DNA from: Xanthobacteraceae bacterium
Lineage (GTDB): Bacteria; Pseudomonadota; Alphaproteobacteria; Rhizobiales; Xanthobacteraceae
Direction: 5' to 3'
Assembly (NCBI GenBank): GCA_030038415.1
Contig: JASHOX010000093.1
Location: 1-32,118 of the forward strand
DNA length: 32,118 nucleotides
This document shows positions 1 to 7,450 of this stretch, piece by piece (within the stretch, counting starts at the first letter, position 1; each line of letters begins with the position of its first letter). Position numbers and translations under genes: made by a program. The notes under the pieces were generated by a model that saw nothing but the letters and a program-made list of their open reading frames with translations, made no database searches and was not told the origin of the DNA.

Positions 1-125
1 TCGAGTTTCAGGATCGCCTCGGCGTCGTCGCGAAGGAGCGCGATCTCCTCCTCGGAAAAGCAACTCGGGAAGAACAAGTAGCCGAGCTCGTCGAACTCTT
101 TGAGTTGTCCCGGGGAGAGCTTCAT
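1..125 (-). CDS. Phytanoyl-CoA dioxygenase family protein, N-terminus only (runs off left edge)
   Basis: Only the first 41 codons are inside the window. The protein begins MKLSPGQLKEFDELGYLFF and continues with an acidic segment like EEEIALLRDDAEAIL. This matches the N-terminal helix and first strand of PhyH-type Fe(II)/2-oxoglutarate oxygenases ('F.e.Gyl....l..eei..l...'). The metal-binding HxD...H residues would lie beyond the edge, so activity cannot be judged. The ATG at 125 has a GAGG Shine-Dalgarno 7 nt upstream. It follows the FAH-family gene on the same strand after 82 bp and could be the last gene of that operon, acting as a hydroxylase of the same substrate. The family is inferred from a short N-terminus, so the assignment is probable rather than certain. 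Confidence 0.6.
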   Translation of the reverse strand, partial: MKLSPGQLKEFDELGYLFFPSCFSEEEIALLRDDAEAILKL

Positions 126-132
126 GGCGGTT

Positions 133-172
133 CCTCGAAATTAGTTTGGTGCAGTCTAGCGCAATTTCGAGG
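133..172 (-). promoter_or_regulatory. Inverted repeat that can sequester the ribosome binding site of the PhyH-like gene
   Basis: CCTCGAAATT (133-142) and AATTTCGAGG (163-172) are perfect 10-bp inverted arms with a 20-nt spacer. In the minus-strand mRNA the 3' arm contains the GAGG Shine-Dalgarno, 7 nt before the ATG at 125, so folding would hide it. The arms are about 30 bp apart centre to centre, so the element could instead be a paired DNA operator. It lies 36 nt after the stop of the upstream FAH-family gene. A terminator is less likely because no T-run follows. Confidence 0.45.
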
Positions 173-207
173 GTCTATGCACTACGTCAGTGCGCGGCCA
201 TGACGGC

Positions 208-1185
208 TTATGCACGCTCCGCCACCATGCGGTTGCGCATCGTGCCGAGGCCCTCGATCTCGGTCTCCATGACATCGCCGACCTTGAGAAAGGTGTTGGT
301 GCCCTGGCCGACGCCGCCGCAGGTGCCGCAGCTAAAAATGTCGCCGGTTTCGAGGCTCAGGATGTTGGAGGCGTATTCGATCTGCTCCTCCGGCGTGAAA
401 ATGAATTGCGAGGTATTGCCGTTCTGCTTGACCTCGCCGTTGACGGTAAGCCTGATGAACAGGTTCATGTGATCGGGAACAAAGGCGCGCGGCACCAGAA
501 ACGGCCCCATCGGCGCGAAATTGTCGTGGCTCTTGCCGTTGAGCCAGTCGGAACGCAGCCCCGGCCGGTCGGCGCGTATCTGCAGGTCGCGCGCGGAAAC
601 GTCGTTGGTGGTCATGAAGCCGGCGACGTGATCGAGCGCGCGCTCGGCCTTGATGCGCTTGCCGGGCTTGCCGATGGCGAGCGCAATTTCGGCCTCCCAA
701 TCGATCTTCTTCAGTCCGGCCGGGATGGCGATATCGTCAGTGGCGCCGCATAGCGTACTCGGCGCTTTGAGAAAGAGGTAGGGATCGGAGGTCGACTTCT
801 CGCCGGTGAATTTCGGACCGCCGGCCGGCGTCATGCCGGCGCGCAGCATTTCGTCGACGTGCTCCTGAAAATTCTGCGCGGCGTAGAACATCTTGCCGGG
901 CCGTGCCACCGGCGGCAGCGGCCGTAAGTCCGCCAGCTTTTGTGCGCCGGGCCTTCCCTCCTTCTCAAGAGTGGCGACGATATCCTGCAATTTCGAGAAA
1001 TTGGCATCCCAGTCTTCCAGAAGGCCGTCGATACTGCTGGCGGATCGCGACAGGTGCGCGTGCGGCAAGTCATAGGCGAAGTGCGTCGCCCCAAGCGCGA
1101 ACACGTCGTCGCCCAGCACGATCGCAGCGAAAGGCTTGACGCCCGGTTTTGCGAAGGTGCCGAGCTTGAAAGGCGTGCCGTTCAT
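208..1185 (-). CDS. Fumarylacetoacetate hydrolase family protein
   Basis: This 325-residue protein has a FAH fold, whose members hydrolyse or decarboxylate beta-diketo acids and hydrate oxopentenoates in aromatic and sugar-acid breakdown. The acidic metal ligands are visible as E164 and E166 (DWEAEIALAIGKPG) and D195 (TTNDVSARD). A conserved Lys sits at about 218 (GKSHDNFAPMGP), and the family's C-terminal 'GVG.GT..FL..GD....EIEGLGT..N' signature ends the protein. An N-terminal extension of roughly 90 residues precedes the catalytic domain, as in two-domain members. The ATG overlaps the stop of the binding-protein gene by 4 nt (ATGA), so translation is probably coupled. It is likely a cytosolic enzyme. 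The exact substrate cannot be read from sequence; fumarylpyruvate- or acylpyruvate-type compounds are candidates. Confidence 0.88.
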   Translation of the reverse strand: MNGTPFKLGTFAKPGVKPFAAIVLGDDVFALGATHFAYDLPHAHLSRSASSIDGLLEDWDANFSKLQDIVATLEKEGRPGAQKLADLRPLPPVARPGKMFYAAQNFQEHVDEMLRAGMTPAGGPKFTGEKSTSDPYLFLKAPSTLCGATDDIAIPAGLKKIDWEAEIALAIGKPGKRIKAERALDHVAGFMTTNDVSARDLQIRADRPGLRSDWLNGKSHDNFAPMGPFLVPRAFVPDHMNLFIRLTVNGEVKQNGNTSQFIFTPEEQIEYASNILSLETGDIFSCGTCGGVGQGTNTFLKVGDVMETEIEGLGTMRNRMVAERA

Positions 1186-2441
1186 TGCTTTTTCGCGTCG
1201 GCGTAGGGATAAATCAGACTACCGGTCTTGTATTCGCTCGGCCACACGATGACCTCGTGCGTGGTGTCCTTGAATTGATCCATCGAATTGCCGGTGACGT
1301 GCTGGAACTGGGTGAAGAAAACGCGCGACTTCGCCCATTCGCCGTCCTTGCCAAATTTGATGTCGCCGACCACCGTCGAGAAGGCGTGGCTGCGCATATA
1401 GGCGGCAAGCTTGACCTGATCGAGGGTTTTTGCCCCTTCGACCGCCTGTGCCATGACCTGGCCCGCCGCATAGCCGAGCGGCGGAAATGCCCACCCCATG
1501 GGATCGATTTTCTCCTGCTGCGCGACGGCCTGGTATTTCGCGAGCAGCTCCTTGGTGCCGGGAAACACTAATGACGGCGCCGGCAGAAACACCTCATTGT
1601 TGACGATGCCGTTCATCAGCGGCCCGAGCTGCGCCTTGATCGGCGAGACCAGGAGCCCAATGAACGCGCCGCCGAACATTTTCGGCGTCAGCCCGACCTC
1701 GTTGGCGGCGCGCACGATGCCGACGGAATCCGGCGGATAGGCCGCGACATAGACGATGTCGGGATTGAGCGCCTGCACGGCGCGCATGATCGGCGTGTAG
1801 TCGGTCGTGCTCGGCGGATATTTCTGATCCAGCACGGTCTGGAAACCGCCGATCTGCTTGATGCTCTCGCGCGCGCCGTCGGCCGCGTTCTGGGCGAATT
1901 CAGCGTCGGCGGCGACGATGGCGACCGTCTTCGGCCGCGGCTTTTGCGCGGCGGCGAGCTCAAAGAAGCCGTAGGCAAAGGATCGCTTCGGCTCCGGCCC
2001 GGTCGGCAACATCGAGAAATACTGGTCGTAATGAAATTTGCTGTTGGCGGCGTTCGCCAAGATGCCGATGGTGGTCTTGTGGAACTGCATCAGCACCGGA
2101 ATGGCCGGCGCCACCATGTTGGTCGCATAGGGTCCGATCAGCAGGTCAACCTTGTCGACGTCGATCAGCTTGGTGTAGAGCCCGGGGACGTTCTGCGGAT
2201 TGCTCTGGTCGTCGTAATAGACCAACTCGACCGGACGTCCCAGCAAGCCGCCTTTGGCGTTGACGTCATCGCGCCAGATCTGCAGCGCCGCCAGCACCTG
2301 CTTGCCGATCGGCGCCACGCCGCCGGTGAGCGCCACGCTCAAGCCCACTTTGATCGGCTCGGCCGCTCTAGCGGCGGCCGATACGAACAGCATACAAACG
2401 GCGAATAAAATCGCGCAGCCGCGACGGCTCCAATGGCGCAT
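1182..2441 (-). CDS. ABC transporter substrate-binding protein, Leu/Ile/Val (Peripla_BP_6) type
   Basis: This 419-residue periplasmic binding protein begins with a signal peptide (Arg-rich n-region, hydrophobic core, probable cleavage after ARA at residue 26). The mature protein starts EPIKVGLSVALTGGVAPIG, the usual opening of HAAT-family receptors, followed by VELVYYDDQSNPQNV and LIGPYATNMVAPAIPVL. In alphaproteobacteria such receptors often bind aromatic or other organic acids rather than amino acids. A strong GGAGGAG Shine-Dalgarno precedes the ATG. No permease or ATPase (LivHMGF type) is in the window, so it must use components encoded elsewhere. The neighbouring CoA ligase, crotonase and FAH-family genes suggest that it delivers the substrate of this pathway. 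Confidence 0.9.
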   Translation of the reverse strand: MRHWSRRGCAILFAVCMLFVSAAARAAEPIKVGLSVALTGGVAPIGKQVLAALQIWRDDVNAKGGLLGRPVELVYYDDQSNPQNVPGLYTKLIDVDKVDLLIGPYATNMVAPAIPVLMQFHKTTIGILANAANSKFHYDQYFSMLPTGPEPKRSFAYGFFELAAAQKPRPKTVAIVAADAEFAQNAADGARESIKQIGGFQTVLDQKYPPSTTDYTPIMRAVQALNPDIVYVAAYPPDSVGIVRAANEVGLTPKMFGGAFIGLLVSPIKAQLGPLMNGIVNNEVFLPAPSLVFPGTKELLAKYQAVAQQEKIDPMGWAFPPLGYAAGQVMAQAVEGAKTLDQVKLAAYMRSHAFSTVVGDIKFGKDGEWAKSRVFFTQFQHVTGNSMDQFKDTTHEVIVWPSEYKTGSLIYPYADAKKQ

Positions 2442-2530
2442 GTTCTCTCCTCCCCCTGCGCGTCTCGGTTGGCGGCGCGCTTGTTTTGCGGAAGGTTATC
2501 GCGCCTTGCTCGCCCGCGCCAGACCGCTTA

Positions 2531-2579
2531 GAGCATGATCCCGAAAGGTGCATACCGGTTCTCGGAAAAGATCATGCTC
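2531..2579. repeat. Rhizobiales-type intergenic palindromic repeat
   Basis: A 49-bp imperfect palindrome has perfect outer arms GAGCATGATC and GATCATGCTC and an interior with CCGAAA and CTCGGAAAAG. I recognise this type of element (GAGCATGATCC...GGAAAA GATCATGCTC) as a dispersed intergenic repeat common in Bradyrhizobium, Rhodopseudomonas and relatives. It lies 10 nt downstream of the enoyl-CoA hydratase stop and 90 nt before the binding-protein start. It may act as an mRNA 3'-end stabiliser or attenuator between them. No other copy was seen in the window. Confidence 0.75.
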
Positions 2580-2588
2580 CAATAATGA

Positions 2589-3398
2589 TTAGCTGCCGCG
2601 AAACACCGCCTTGCGCTTGGCGTGAAAGGCTTCGACCCCCTCACGAAAGTCGTCGGACTGGCGCAGCCGGCTGTAGCAGTGGCCTTCAAGCTCGATTGCC
2701 GCTTCGAGATTGGTGTCCTCGGTTTCGTTGAGCAGCGTTTTCGCGGTGCGCTGAGCCAGCGGCGAAAACGAACGCAGCTCCTCGACCAATGCGTCCGTCG
2801 CCGCTTCGAGCTTGTCGTCGCCCACGCATTCGGTGGCGATGCCCCAGTCGAAGGCCTGTTTCGCCGGGATGCGCTTACTGCGCATGACGATGTCTTTGGT
2901 CCGGGTGATGCCGATGATCTTCTGCAGCCGCGCCGAGCCGCCAGAGCCAGGTATCTGGCCGAGCCGCTGTTCCGGCAGCGCGTAGAGGCAGGTCTCGGAC
3001 ACGATGCGGAAATCGCAGGCGAGCGAAATCTCGAAACCGACGCCGAAGCAGTAGCCGCGATTGGCGGCGATGACCGGCTTGGCGCAGCGCGCCGGCGCTG
3101 CGATATTCCAGGCGAGTTTTGACACATGCTCGGGCGACGCCGCGAGAAAGCCGGCGATATTGCCGCCGGAGGAAAAATGCTCGCCAATTGCGCGCAGCAC
3201 GATCACGCGCACCCGCGCATCCTCGTCGAGCGTCTCGAACACCAGGCGAAGCTGATCGCGTTGGCCCATCTCGATGACGTTGAGTGGCGGCCGGTCGAGC
3301 ACGATATCGGCGCGTTCGCGTTCCGGATCGATCTCGACGCGGAAGCCGTCCAGTTTTTGCAAGCGCGGATCGGAAAAAGCGTAGGCAACAGAACTCAT
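2589..3398 (-). CDS. Enoyl-CoA hydratase/isomerase family protein
   Basis: This 269-residue protein belongs to the crotonase superfamily, which hydrates or isomerises enoyl-CoA thioesters. It has the oxyanion-hole segment GEHFSSGGNIAGF at about residues 73-84. Both glutamates corresponding to the hydratase catalytic pair are present: E123 in GVGFEISLACDF and E143 in LPEQRLGQIPGSGG. Hydratase chemistry is therefore plausible. The start of the domain (RADIVLDRPPLNVIEMG) resembles crotonases from aromatic or alicyclic acid pathways. The ATG overlaps the stop of the upstream CoA-ligase gene by 4 nt, indicating coupled expression. Its product would act on the CoA ester made by that ligase. Substrate unknown. 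Confidence 0.9.
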   Translation of the reverse strand: MSSVAYAFSDPRLQKLDGFRVEIDPERERADIVLDRPPLNVIEMGQRDQLRLVFETLDEDARVRVIVLRAIGEHFSSGGNIAGFLAASPEHVSKLAWNIAAPARCAKPVIAANRGYCFGVGFEISLACDFRIVSETCLYALPEQRLGQIPGSGGSARLQKIIGITRTKDIVMRSKRIPAKQAFDWGIATECVGDDKLEAATDALVEELRSFSPLAQRTAKTLLNETEDTNLEAAIELEGHCYSRLRQSDDFREGVEAFHAKRKAVFRGS

Positions 3399-4963
3399 GC
3401 TGCGGTTCCTTGCGGGGACAGTCTCGGCTTGGCCGGATCGGATTTGGCGGGTTCGTAGTCGCCGGCGACCAGCTTGCGGCGTAACAGCTTGCCGACCGGC
3501 GATTTCGGAATTTCAGCGACAAAGATATAGCGCCGCGGCCGCTTGAAGCCGGCGAGGCCGGAATTGCGGCAGAACGCATCGAGCGCCTCGGCTTCGATCG
3601 CGACACGCGGCTTGACGAAGGCGGCGATGATCTTGCCCCAGCGCTCGTCGGGCAGGCCGACGACCGCGACTTCCGACACGCTTTCGTGCAATGACAGGCA
3701 GGATTCGATCTCGACCGGCGACACATTTTCGCCGCCGGTGATGATCATGTCGTCGACGCGGCCGGTGACGAACAGATCGCCGTCGGCGTCGACAAAGCCG
3801 GTATCGCCGGTGAAGTACCAGCCCTGACGCAGCGCTCTCACATCGGCGTCCGGCCGCCGCCAATAGCCTTCGAACGATTCATCGCCGGCCAACAGCGCGA
3901 CGATCTCGCCTTCCTCGCCGCTGCCGGCAATCTCCTCGACCGTTTTGGCGCCGAGTTTCACCACGCGCACCATCTGATTGATCCCGGCGCGGCCGGCGGA
4001 ACCCGGCTTTGCCGCCGCGTTCTGGTCGACCGTGAAAGTGTAGACTTCCGACGAGCCGTAATGGTTGACGAACAGCTCGGGCTTGAACGCCGCCGTGAGC
4101 GTTTTGAGGAGGCCATCGGTCATCGGCGCGCCGGCAAAGCCGAGCTTGCGCACCGAGCCCACGTCGCTCGCCGCGAACGAAGGACGATGCACGAGGTCAT
4201 GATACAGCGTCGGCACCAGATAAAGATTGCTGATGCGTTCGGCGGCAATCAGCTTCAGTGCGGCGTCGGCATCGAAGCGGCGCAGGCAGACGAAAGCGCC
4301 GCCGACGAGCGACATCGCCAGCAGAGAGCGCACTCCCATGGTGTGATAAAGCGGCATGACGCCGAGCGTGCGCTCGCTATGCGCGTAGAGATTCTGCGCC
4401 ACATGGGCGACCGCGGCGGCCCGTTCGGCGCGCTGGCGGCGCGGCACGCCCTTCGGGCGCGCCGTGGTGCCGGACGTATAGAGCATCACCGACCAGGCTT
4501 CGCTGTCGACGCGCGGCGCGGCGTCGGGCGCCGCTGGCGAAATAAGCGACGCAAAACCGATGGCTGGCGCCGGCGCCGGATCGAGCGCGATCCTCGGCAG
4601 TTGCTGCGCCAAGGCCGCGCCGGCGACGGCCGCGCCGGACGCATCTTCATAGGCGATGGCGTTCGCCTCGGCGTCTTTAAGGTAAAAATCGATCTCGCTT
4701 GCCGTCGAGCGCCAGTTCACCGGCGTGATGATGACACCGGCGAACTGGCAGGCCCAATGCAGGGTCGCCGCTTCCCAGCGGTTTTGCAGTATCGTAACGA
4801 GACGGTCGCCGCTACGCAGTCCGATGGCGTCGAAGCCCGCAACCAGCGACGAAACACGCCGATACCATTGCGCGTAGGTGAGGCGGACCTCGCCATCGAC
4901 GATAGCCGGCGCGTTCGGATCGCGGGCGACGCTGCCGAGAAAGCTTAAGCCTAAATCGAGCAT
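3395..4963 (-). CDS. AMP-binding acyl-CoA synthetase (long-chain/aromatic acid CoA ligase family)
   Basis: This 522-residue ANL-superfamily enzyme activates a carboxylic acid to its acyl-AMP and then its CoA thioester. The P-loop YTSGTTARPKG is at 162-172, YGSSE at 302-306, YFTGDTG with Asp387 that binds the ribose at 383-389, GRVDDMIITGGENVSP hinge at 401-416, and the adenylation Lys492 in SPVGKLLRR. All key elements are intact. An upstream in-frame TTG at 4996 would add 11 residues, but the ATG at 4963 (MLDLGLSFLGSVARDPNAPA) gives the usual family start and leaves room for the divergent gene, so it is preferred. It heads the minus-strand catabolic operon. The acid used is not identifiable from sequence. 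Confidence 0.9.
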   Translation of the reverse strand: MLDLGLSFLGSVARDPNAPAIVDGEVRLTYAQWYRRVSSLVAGFDAIGLRSGDRLVTILQNRWEAATLHWACQFAGVIITPVNWRSTASEIDFYLKDAEANAIAYEDASGAAVAGAALAQQLPRIALDPAPAPAIGFASLISPAAPDAAPRVDSEAWSVMLYTSGTTARPKGVPRRQRAERAAAVAHVAQNLYAHSERTLGVMPLYHTMGVRSLLAMSLVGGAFVCLRRFDADAALKLIAAERISNLYLVPTLYHDLVHRPSFAASDVGSVRKLGFAGAPMTDGLLKTLTAAFKPELFVNHYGSSEVYTFTVDQNAAAKPGSAGRAGINQMVRVVKLGAKTVEEIAGSGEEGEIVALLAGDESFEGYWRRPDADVRALRQGWYFTGDTGFVDADGDLFVTGRVDDMIITGGENVSPVEIESCLSLHESVSEVAVVGLPDERWGKIIAAFVKPRVAIEAEALDAFCRNSGLAGFKRPRRYIFVAEIPKSPVGKLLRRKLVAGDYEPAKSDPAKPRLSPQGTAA

Positions 4964-5031
4964 ACGACATGATAGGCTTTTGCCGCGCGCCGACAAAGCA
5001 CCGGCGCGAGCGGCGAGGCGGCGCGGATTCG

Positions 5032-6216
5032 ATGCCCATTGAGGAGCGTGTGTTCATTGCCGGCGCCGGCCCGGTCGGCCTGGTCGCCGCGGCCAATCTC
5101 ACCCGCCGCGGCATCCCGGTCACGGTGTTCGAAGCGGGCCCTGCGCTCGCCGAAGAATCGCGCGCCTCGACCTTCCACCCGCCGACGCTCGACATGCTGG
5201 ACGAATTCGACGCGGCAGCGCCGCTCATCACGCAGGGTCTGATCGCGCCGCAATTTCAGTATCGGACCCGCGACGGCGTGATCGCAACTTTCGATTTCGC
5301 CGCTATCGCCGATGCCACGCGGCATCCGTTCCGCGTCCAGGCCGAGCAATTCAAGCTGACGCGCATTCTGCTCGACCGGCTTATCGGCAACCCGGGCTTT
5401 CGCATTGAATTCGGCACCCGCGTCGCGAATGTCGAGCAGGACGCCGTGGCGGTTCATGTCACGCTCGATCGCGGTGGGTCCACGGAACGGCGCTCCGCCC
5501 GCTGGCTTATCGGCGCCGACGGCGCGCGCAGCGACGTGCGCCGCGCGCTTGGCATCGACTTTGCCGGGTTCACTTGGCCGGAGCGGTTTCTGGTGGTGTC
5601 GACGCCGTTCGATTTCCGCAGCGCGATCGCGGACGTGGTCTCGGTCTCCTACCTCGCCGATCCGGTGCGCTGGCATTTCCTGCTCGAAATTCCCGGCCTG
5701 TGGCGGGTGATGTTTCCGCTGACCGAAACCATCAACGACGAGGAGGCCTTAAGCCGCGCCTTTGCCGACACGCTGATGGCCGGCGTCGTGCCCGGCGTCG
5801 CCAAATACGACATTGCCCACACCACGCTCTACAAGGTGCATCAGCGCGTGGCGAAGAATTTTCGCGCCGGCCGTGTTTTCCTCGCCGGCGATGCCGCACA
5901 CGTCAACAATCCGCTTGGCGGCATGGGTATGAACGGCGGCATTCACGACGCCATGAATCTGACGGCGCGACTAGCCGAAGTCTGGACCGGCGCCGCGCCG
6001 GAAGCCGAACTCAACCGCTACGAGCGGCAGCGCCGCTCGATCACGCTTGAATATATCGAGAAGCAGTCGATCGAGAACAAGCGCAACCTCGAATGCGCCA
6101 ATCCCGATTTTGCCGCAACACTCAAGCGGACGGCGGCCGACCCGCAACGCACGCGGGACTATCTGTTCCGCGTGGCGATGATCGCCAGCCTGCGCCGCGC
6201 CGCCGAGCTTGGCTAG
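5032..6216 (+). CDS. FAD-dependent monooxygenase (UbiH/PHBH-like flavin hydroxylase)
   Basis: This 394-residue class A flavoprotein monooxygenase would use NAD(P)H and O2 to hydroxylate an aromatic or related compound. The Rossmann motif GAGPVG lies at residues 10-15, the DG motif in IGADGARSDVRR, and the GD motif in VFLAGDAAHVNNPLGGMGMN. Length is typical for the single-domain PHBH/UbiH group. An ATG at 4969 would add 21 residues of Arg-rich sequence with no family support. The ATG at 5032 is chosen because the Rossmann fold begins immediately, with GAGG about 12 nt upstream. It diverges from the CoA-ligase operon with about 68 bp between start codons, suggesting shared control. Its stop abuts the stop of the convergent DUF2189 gene with no spacer. 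Confidence 0.88.
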   Translation: MPIEERVFIAGAGPVGLVAAANLTRRGIPVTVFEAGPALAEESRASTFHPPTLDMLDEFDAAAPLITQGLIAPQFQYRTRDGVIATFDFAAIADATRHPFRVQAEQFKLTRILLDRLIGNPGFRIEFGTRVANVEQDAVAVHVTLDRGGSTERRSARWLIGADGARSDVRRALGIDFAGFTWPERFLVVSTPFDFRSAIADVVSVSYLADPVRWHFLLEIPGLWRVMFPLTETINDEEALSRAFADTLMAGVVPGVAKYDIAHTTLYKVHQRVAKNFRAGRVFLAGDAAHVNNPLGGMGMNGGIHDAMNLTARLAEVWTGAAPEAELNRYERQRRSITLEYIEKQSIENKRNLECANPDFAATLKRTAADPQRTRDYLFRVAMIASLRRAAELG

Positions 6217-7101
6217 TTACTCCCGTGTCGGAAACAAAGCCGCCGGAAAATCCGCGGCGGAGCGGCGGCTTCGCTGGCGCGGTTGGTAATCCGGATGCGG
6301 ATTGGGATCCGGCTCGACGGCGCGGCGGTAAAGATGCCAGGTGGCATGGCCGAGCACGGGCATCACTATGGTGAGGCCGAGGAAAAACGGGATCGAGCCG
6401 ATCACCAACAGCGCGGCGACGATGAAGCCCCACAGCGCCATGGTCCCGGGATTGGCGGCGACCACGCGGATCGAGGTCAATAAAGCCACCGCCGCGCCGA
6501 CGTCGCGATCGAGCAGCAATGGAAACGAAATGGCGCCGATGGTCAGCACCAGCACCGCGAACAGAAATCCGACGCCAGTGCCGACGACGATGAGGTGCCA
6601 ACCAGCGCTCGTCGTCAGCACATCGACGGCAAACTGACGGACCGAGGCCGGCCCGTGATAGCCAAAATTGGCGATGTAGATCGCGTCGGCGACTGCGAGC
6701 CAGATCAGGAAGATCGCCATCAGCAAAACGCCCAGCGCAATGATGGCGCCGAGCGAAGGCGAATGCAGCACCTCCAAGGCATGGCTCGACGAACTGTCGA
6801 GCCCGGCTTCGCGGCGGCGGCTGAGCTCGTAGAGCCCGATGGCGGCAAGCGGCCCGACCAGCGCGAAGCCGGCCGCGATCGGAAAGGCTAGCGGCAATAG
6901 CGAACTGCCGACTGTCATCGTGACCAGAAAAATGCCGAGCAGCGGATAAATGACGCAGAGGAACAAAGCGTGGCTCGGCATTGCGGTGAAATCGTCGACG
7001 CCGCGGGCAAGCGACTGATAGAGATCGGACGGCGAAATGCGACGCACGACGGGTCGCGCGGGACTTGTGCTCGCGCCGACGAGGATATGTGCAGTGGCCA
7101 T
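6217..7101 (-). CDS. DUF2189 domain-containing integral membrane protein
   Basis: This 294-residue membrane protein opens with a short soluble segment (RPVVRRISPSDLYQSLARG) followed by DDFTAMPSHALFLCVIYPLL, the hallmark opening of DUF2189. About six hydrophobic spans follow, and the C-terminal span runs through IPFFLGLTIVMPVLGHATW, also characteristic. The tail is soluble and Arg/Pro-rich. No catalytic role is known for the family. A TTG further upstream (7131) is less likely than the ATG at 7101, which has an AGGAGG Shine-Dalgarno about 6 nt away. The gene stands alone: its stop touches the stop of the convergent FAD monooxygenase, and its upstream gap is the longest in the window. Function unknown. 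Confidence 0.85.
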   Translation of the reverse strand: MATAHILVGASTSPARPVVRRISPSDLYQSLARGVDDFTAMPSHALFLCVIYPLLGIFLVTMTVGSSLLPLAFPIAAGFALVGPLAAIGLYELSRRREAGLDSSSSHALEVLHSPSLGAIIALGVLLMAIFLIWLAVADAIYIANFGYHGPASVRQFAVDVLTTSAGWHLIVVGTGVGFLFAVLVLTIGAISFPLLLDRDVGAAVALLTSIRVVAANPGTMALWGFIVAALLVIGSIPFFLGLTIVMPVLGHATWHLYRRAVEPDPNPHPDYQPRQRSRRSAADFPAALFPTRE

Positions 7102-7397
7102 GGCGCTCCTCCTAAACCGAACCGGGTTCAATCGTTAAGGTCTGGCGCCTGCGGCCGGGGCCGCAAGGCGCCCGAGCATCTGTTGGGAGCGATCGACTTC
7201 GGAAAAGCGCTGCGCACTTCCCACGTTTTTCAATTCATGCTCTCAACACCAACATCATGCCACCGGTGCTCGCGTGATGCACGAAACAAGAGGGCGACAG
7301 TCGCTTCACTTTCCGGTGTACGAGCAATGTTGTGCATTGCAGCGACATCCTGTTGCGAGTGCGAGCGAAAATAGAAAACAGGCTAAAAACTTGCAGA
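7102..7397. other. About 300-bp gene-free stretch upstream of the DUF2189 gene
   Basis: This is the longest gene-free stretch and is visibly more AT-rich than its flanks. It should contain the DUF2189 promoter, but I could not pick a convincing -35/-10 pair. It holds a near-perfect GC hairpin at 7144-7172 and a short inverted repeat GCAATG...CATTGC at 7324-7340. On the minus strand that sequence reads CTGCAATGCA, loosely like the CTGC-N3-GCAG element reported for the polyhydroxybutyrate regulator PhaR. That similarity is weak. Short ORFs here lack ribosome binding sites and coding character. Confidence 0.5.
7144..7172. repeat. GC-rich inverted repeat/hairpin in the DUF2189 leader
   Basis: GGCGCCTGCGGCC (7144-7156) pairs with GGCCGCAAGGCGCC (7159-7172), leaving one bulged base and a very tight loop. 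It lies 43-71 nt upstream of the DUF2189 ATG, so it would be in the 5' leader if transcription starts further upstream. No T-run follows on either strand, which argues against an intrinsic terminator. Confidence 0.5.
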
Positions 7398-7430
7398 CAA
7401 AATAAAAGGGCTCCCATTTGGGAGCCCTTT
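7398..7430 (-). terminator. Rho-independent terminator of the Gly/Tyr/His-rich gene
   Basis: An 11-bp perfect stem, AAAGGGCTCCC (7405-7415) with GGGAGCCCTTT (7420-7430), has a 4-nt ATTT loop. Read on the minus strand it is followed by TTTTATTTTG. It starts 20 nt after the stop of the 7451-7711 gene. This is the clearest intrinsic terminator in the window. Confidence 0.92.
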
Positions 7431-7450
7431 CGATGCGATCCGAGACCGCG

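Noticed and set aside
7235..7417. Short minus-strand ORF (60 codons) between the terminator and the DUF2189 gene
   Set aside because: It starts inside the terminator stem, lacks a ribosome site, and shows no coding character.
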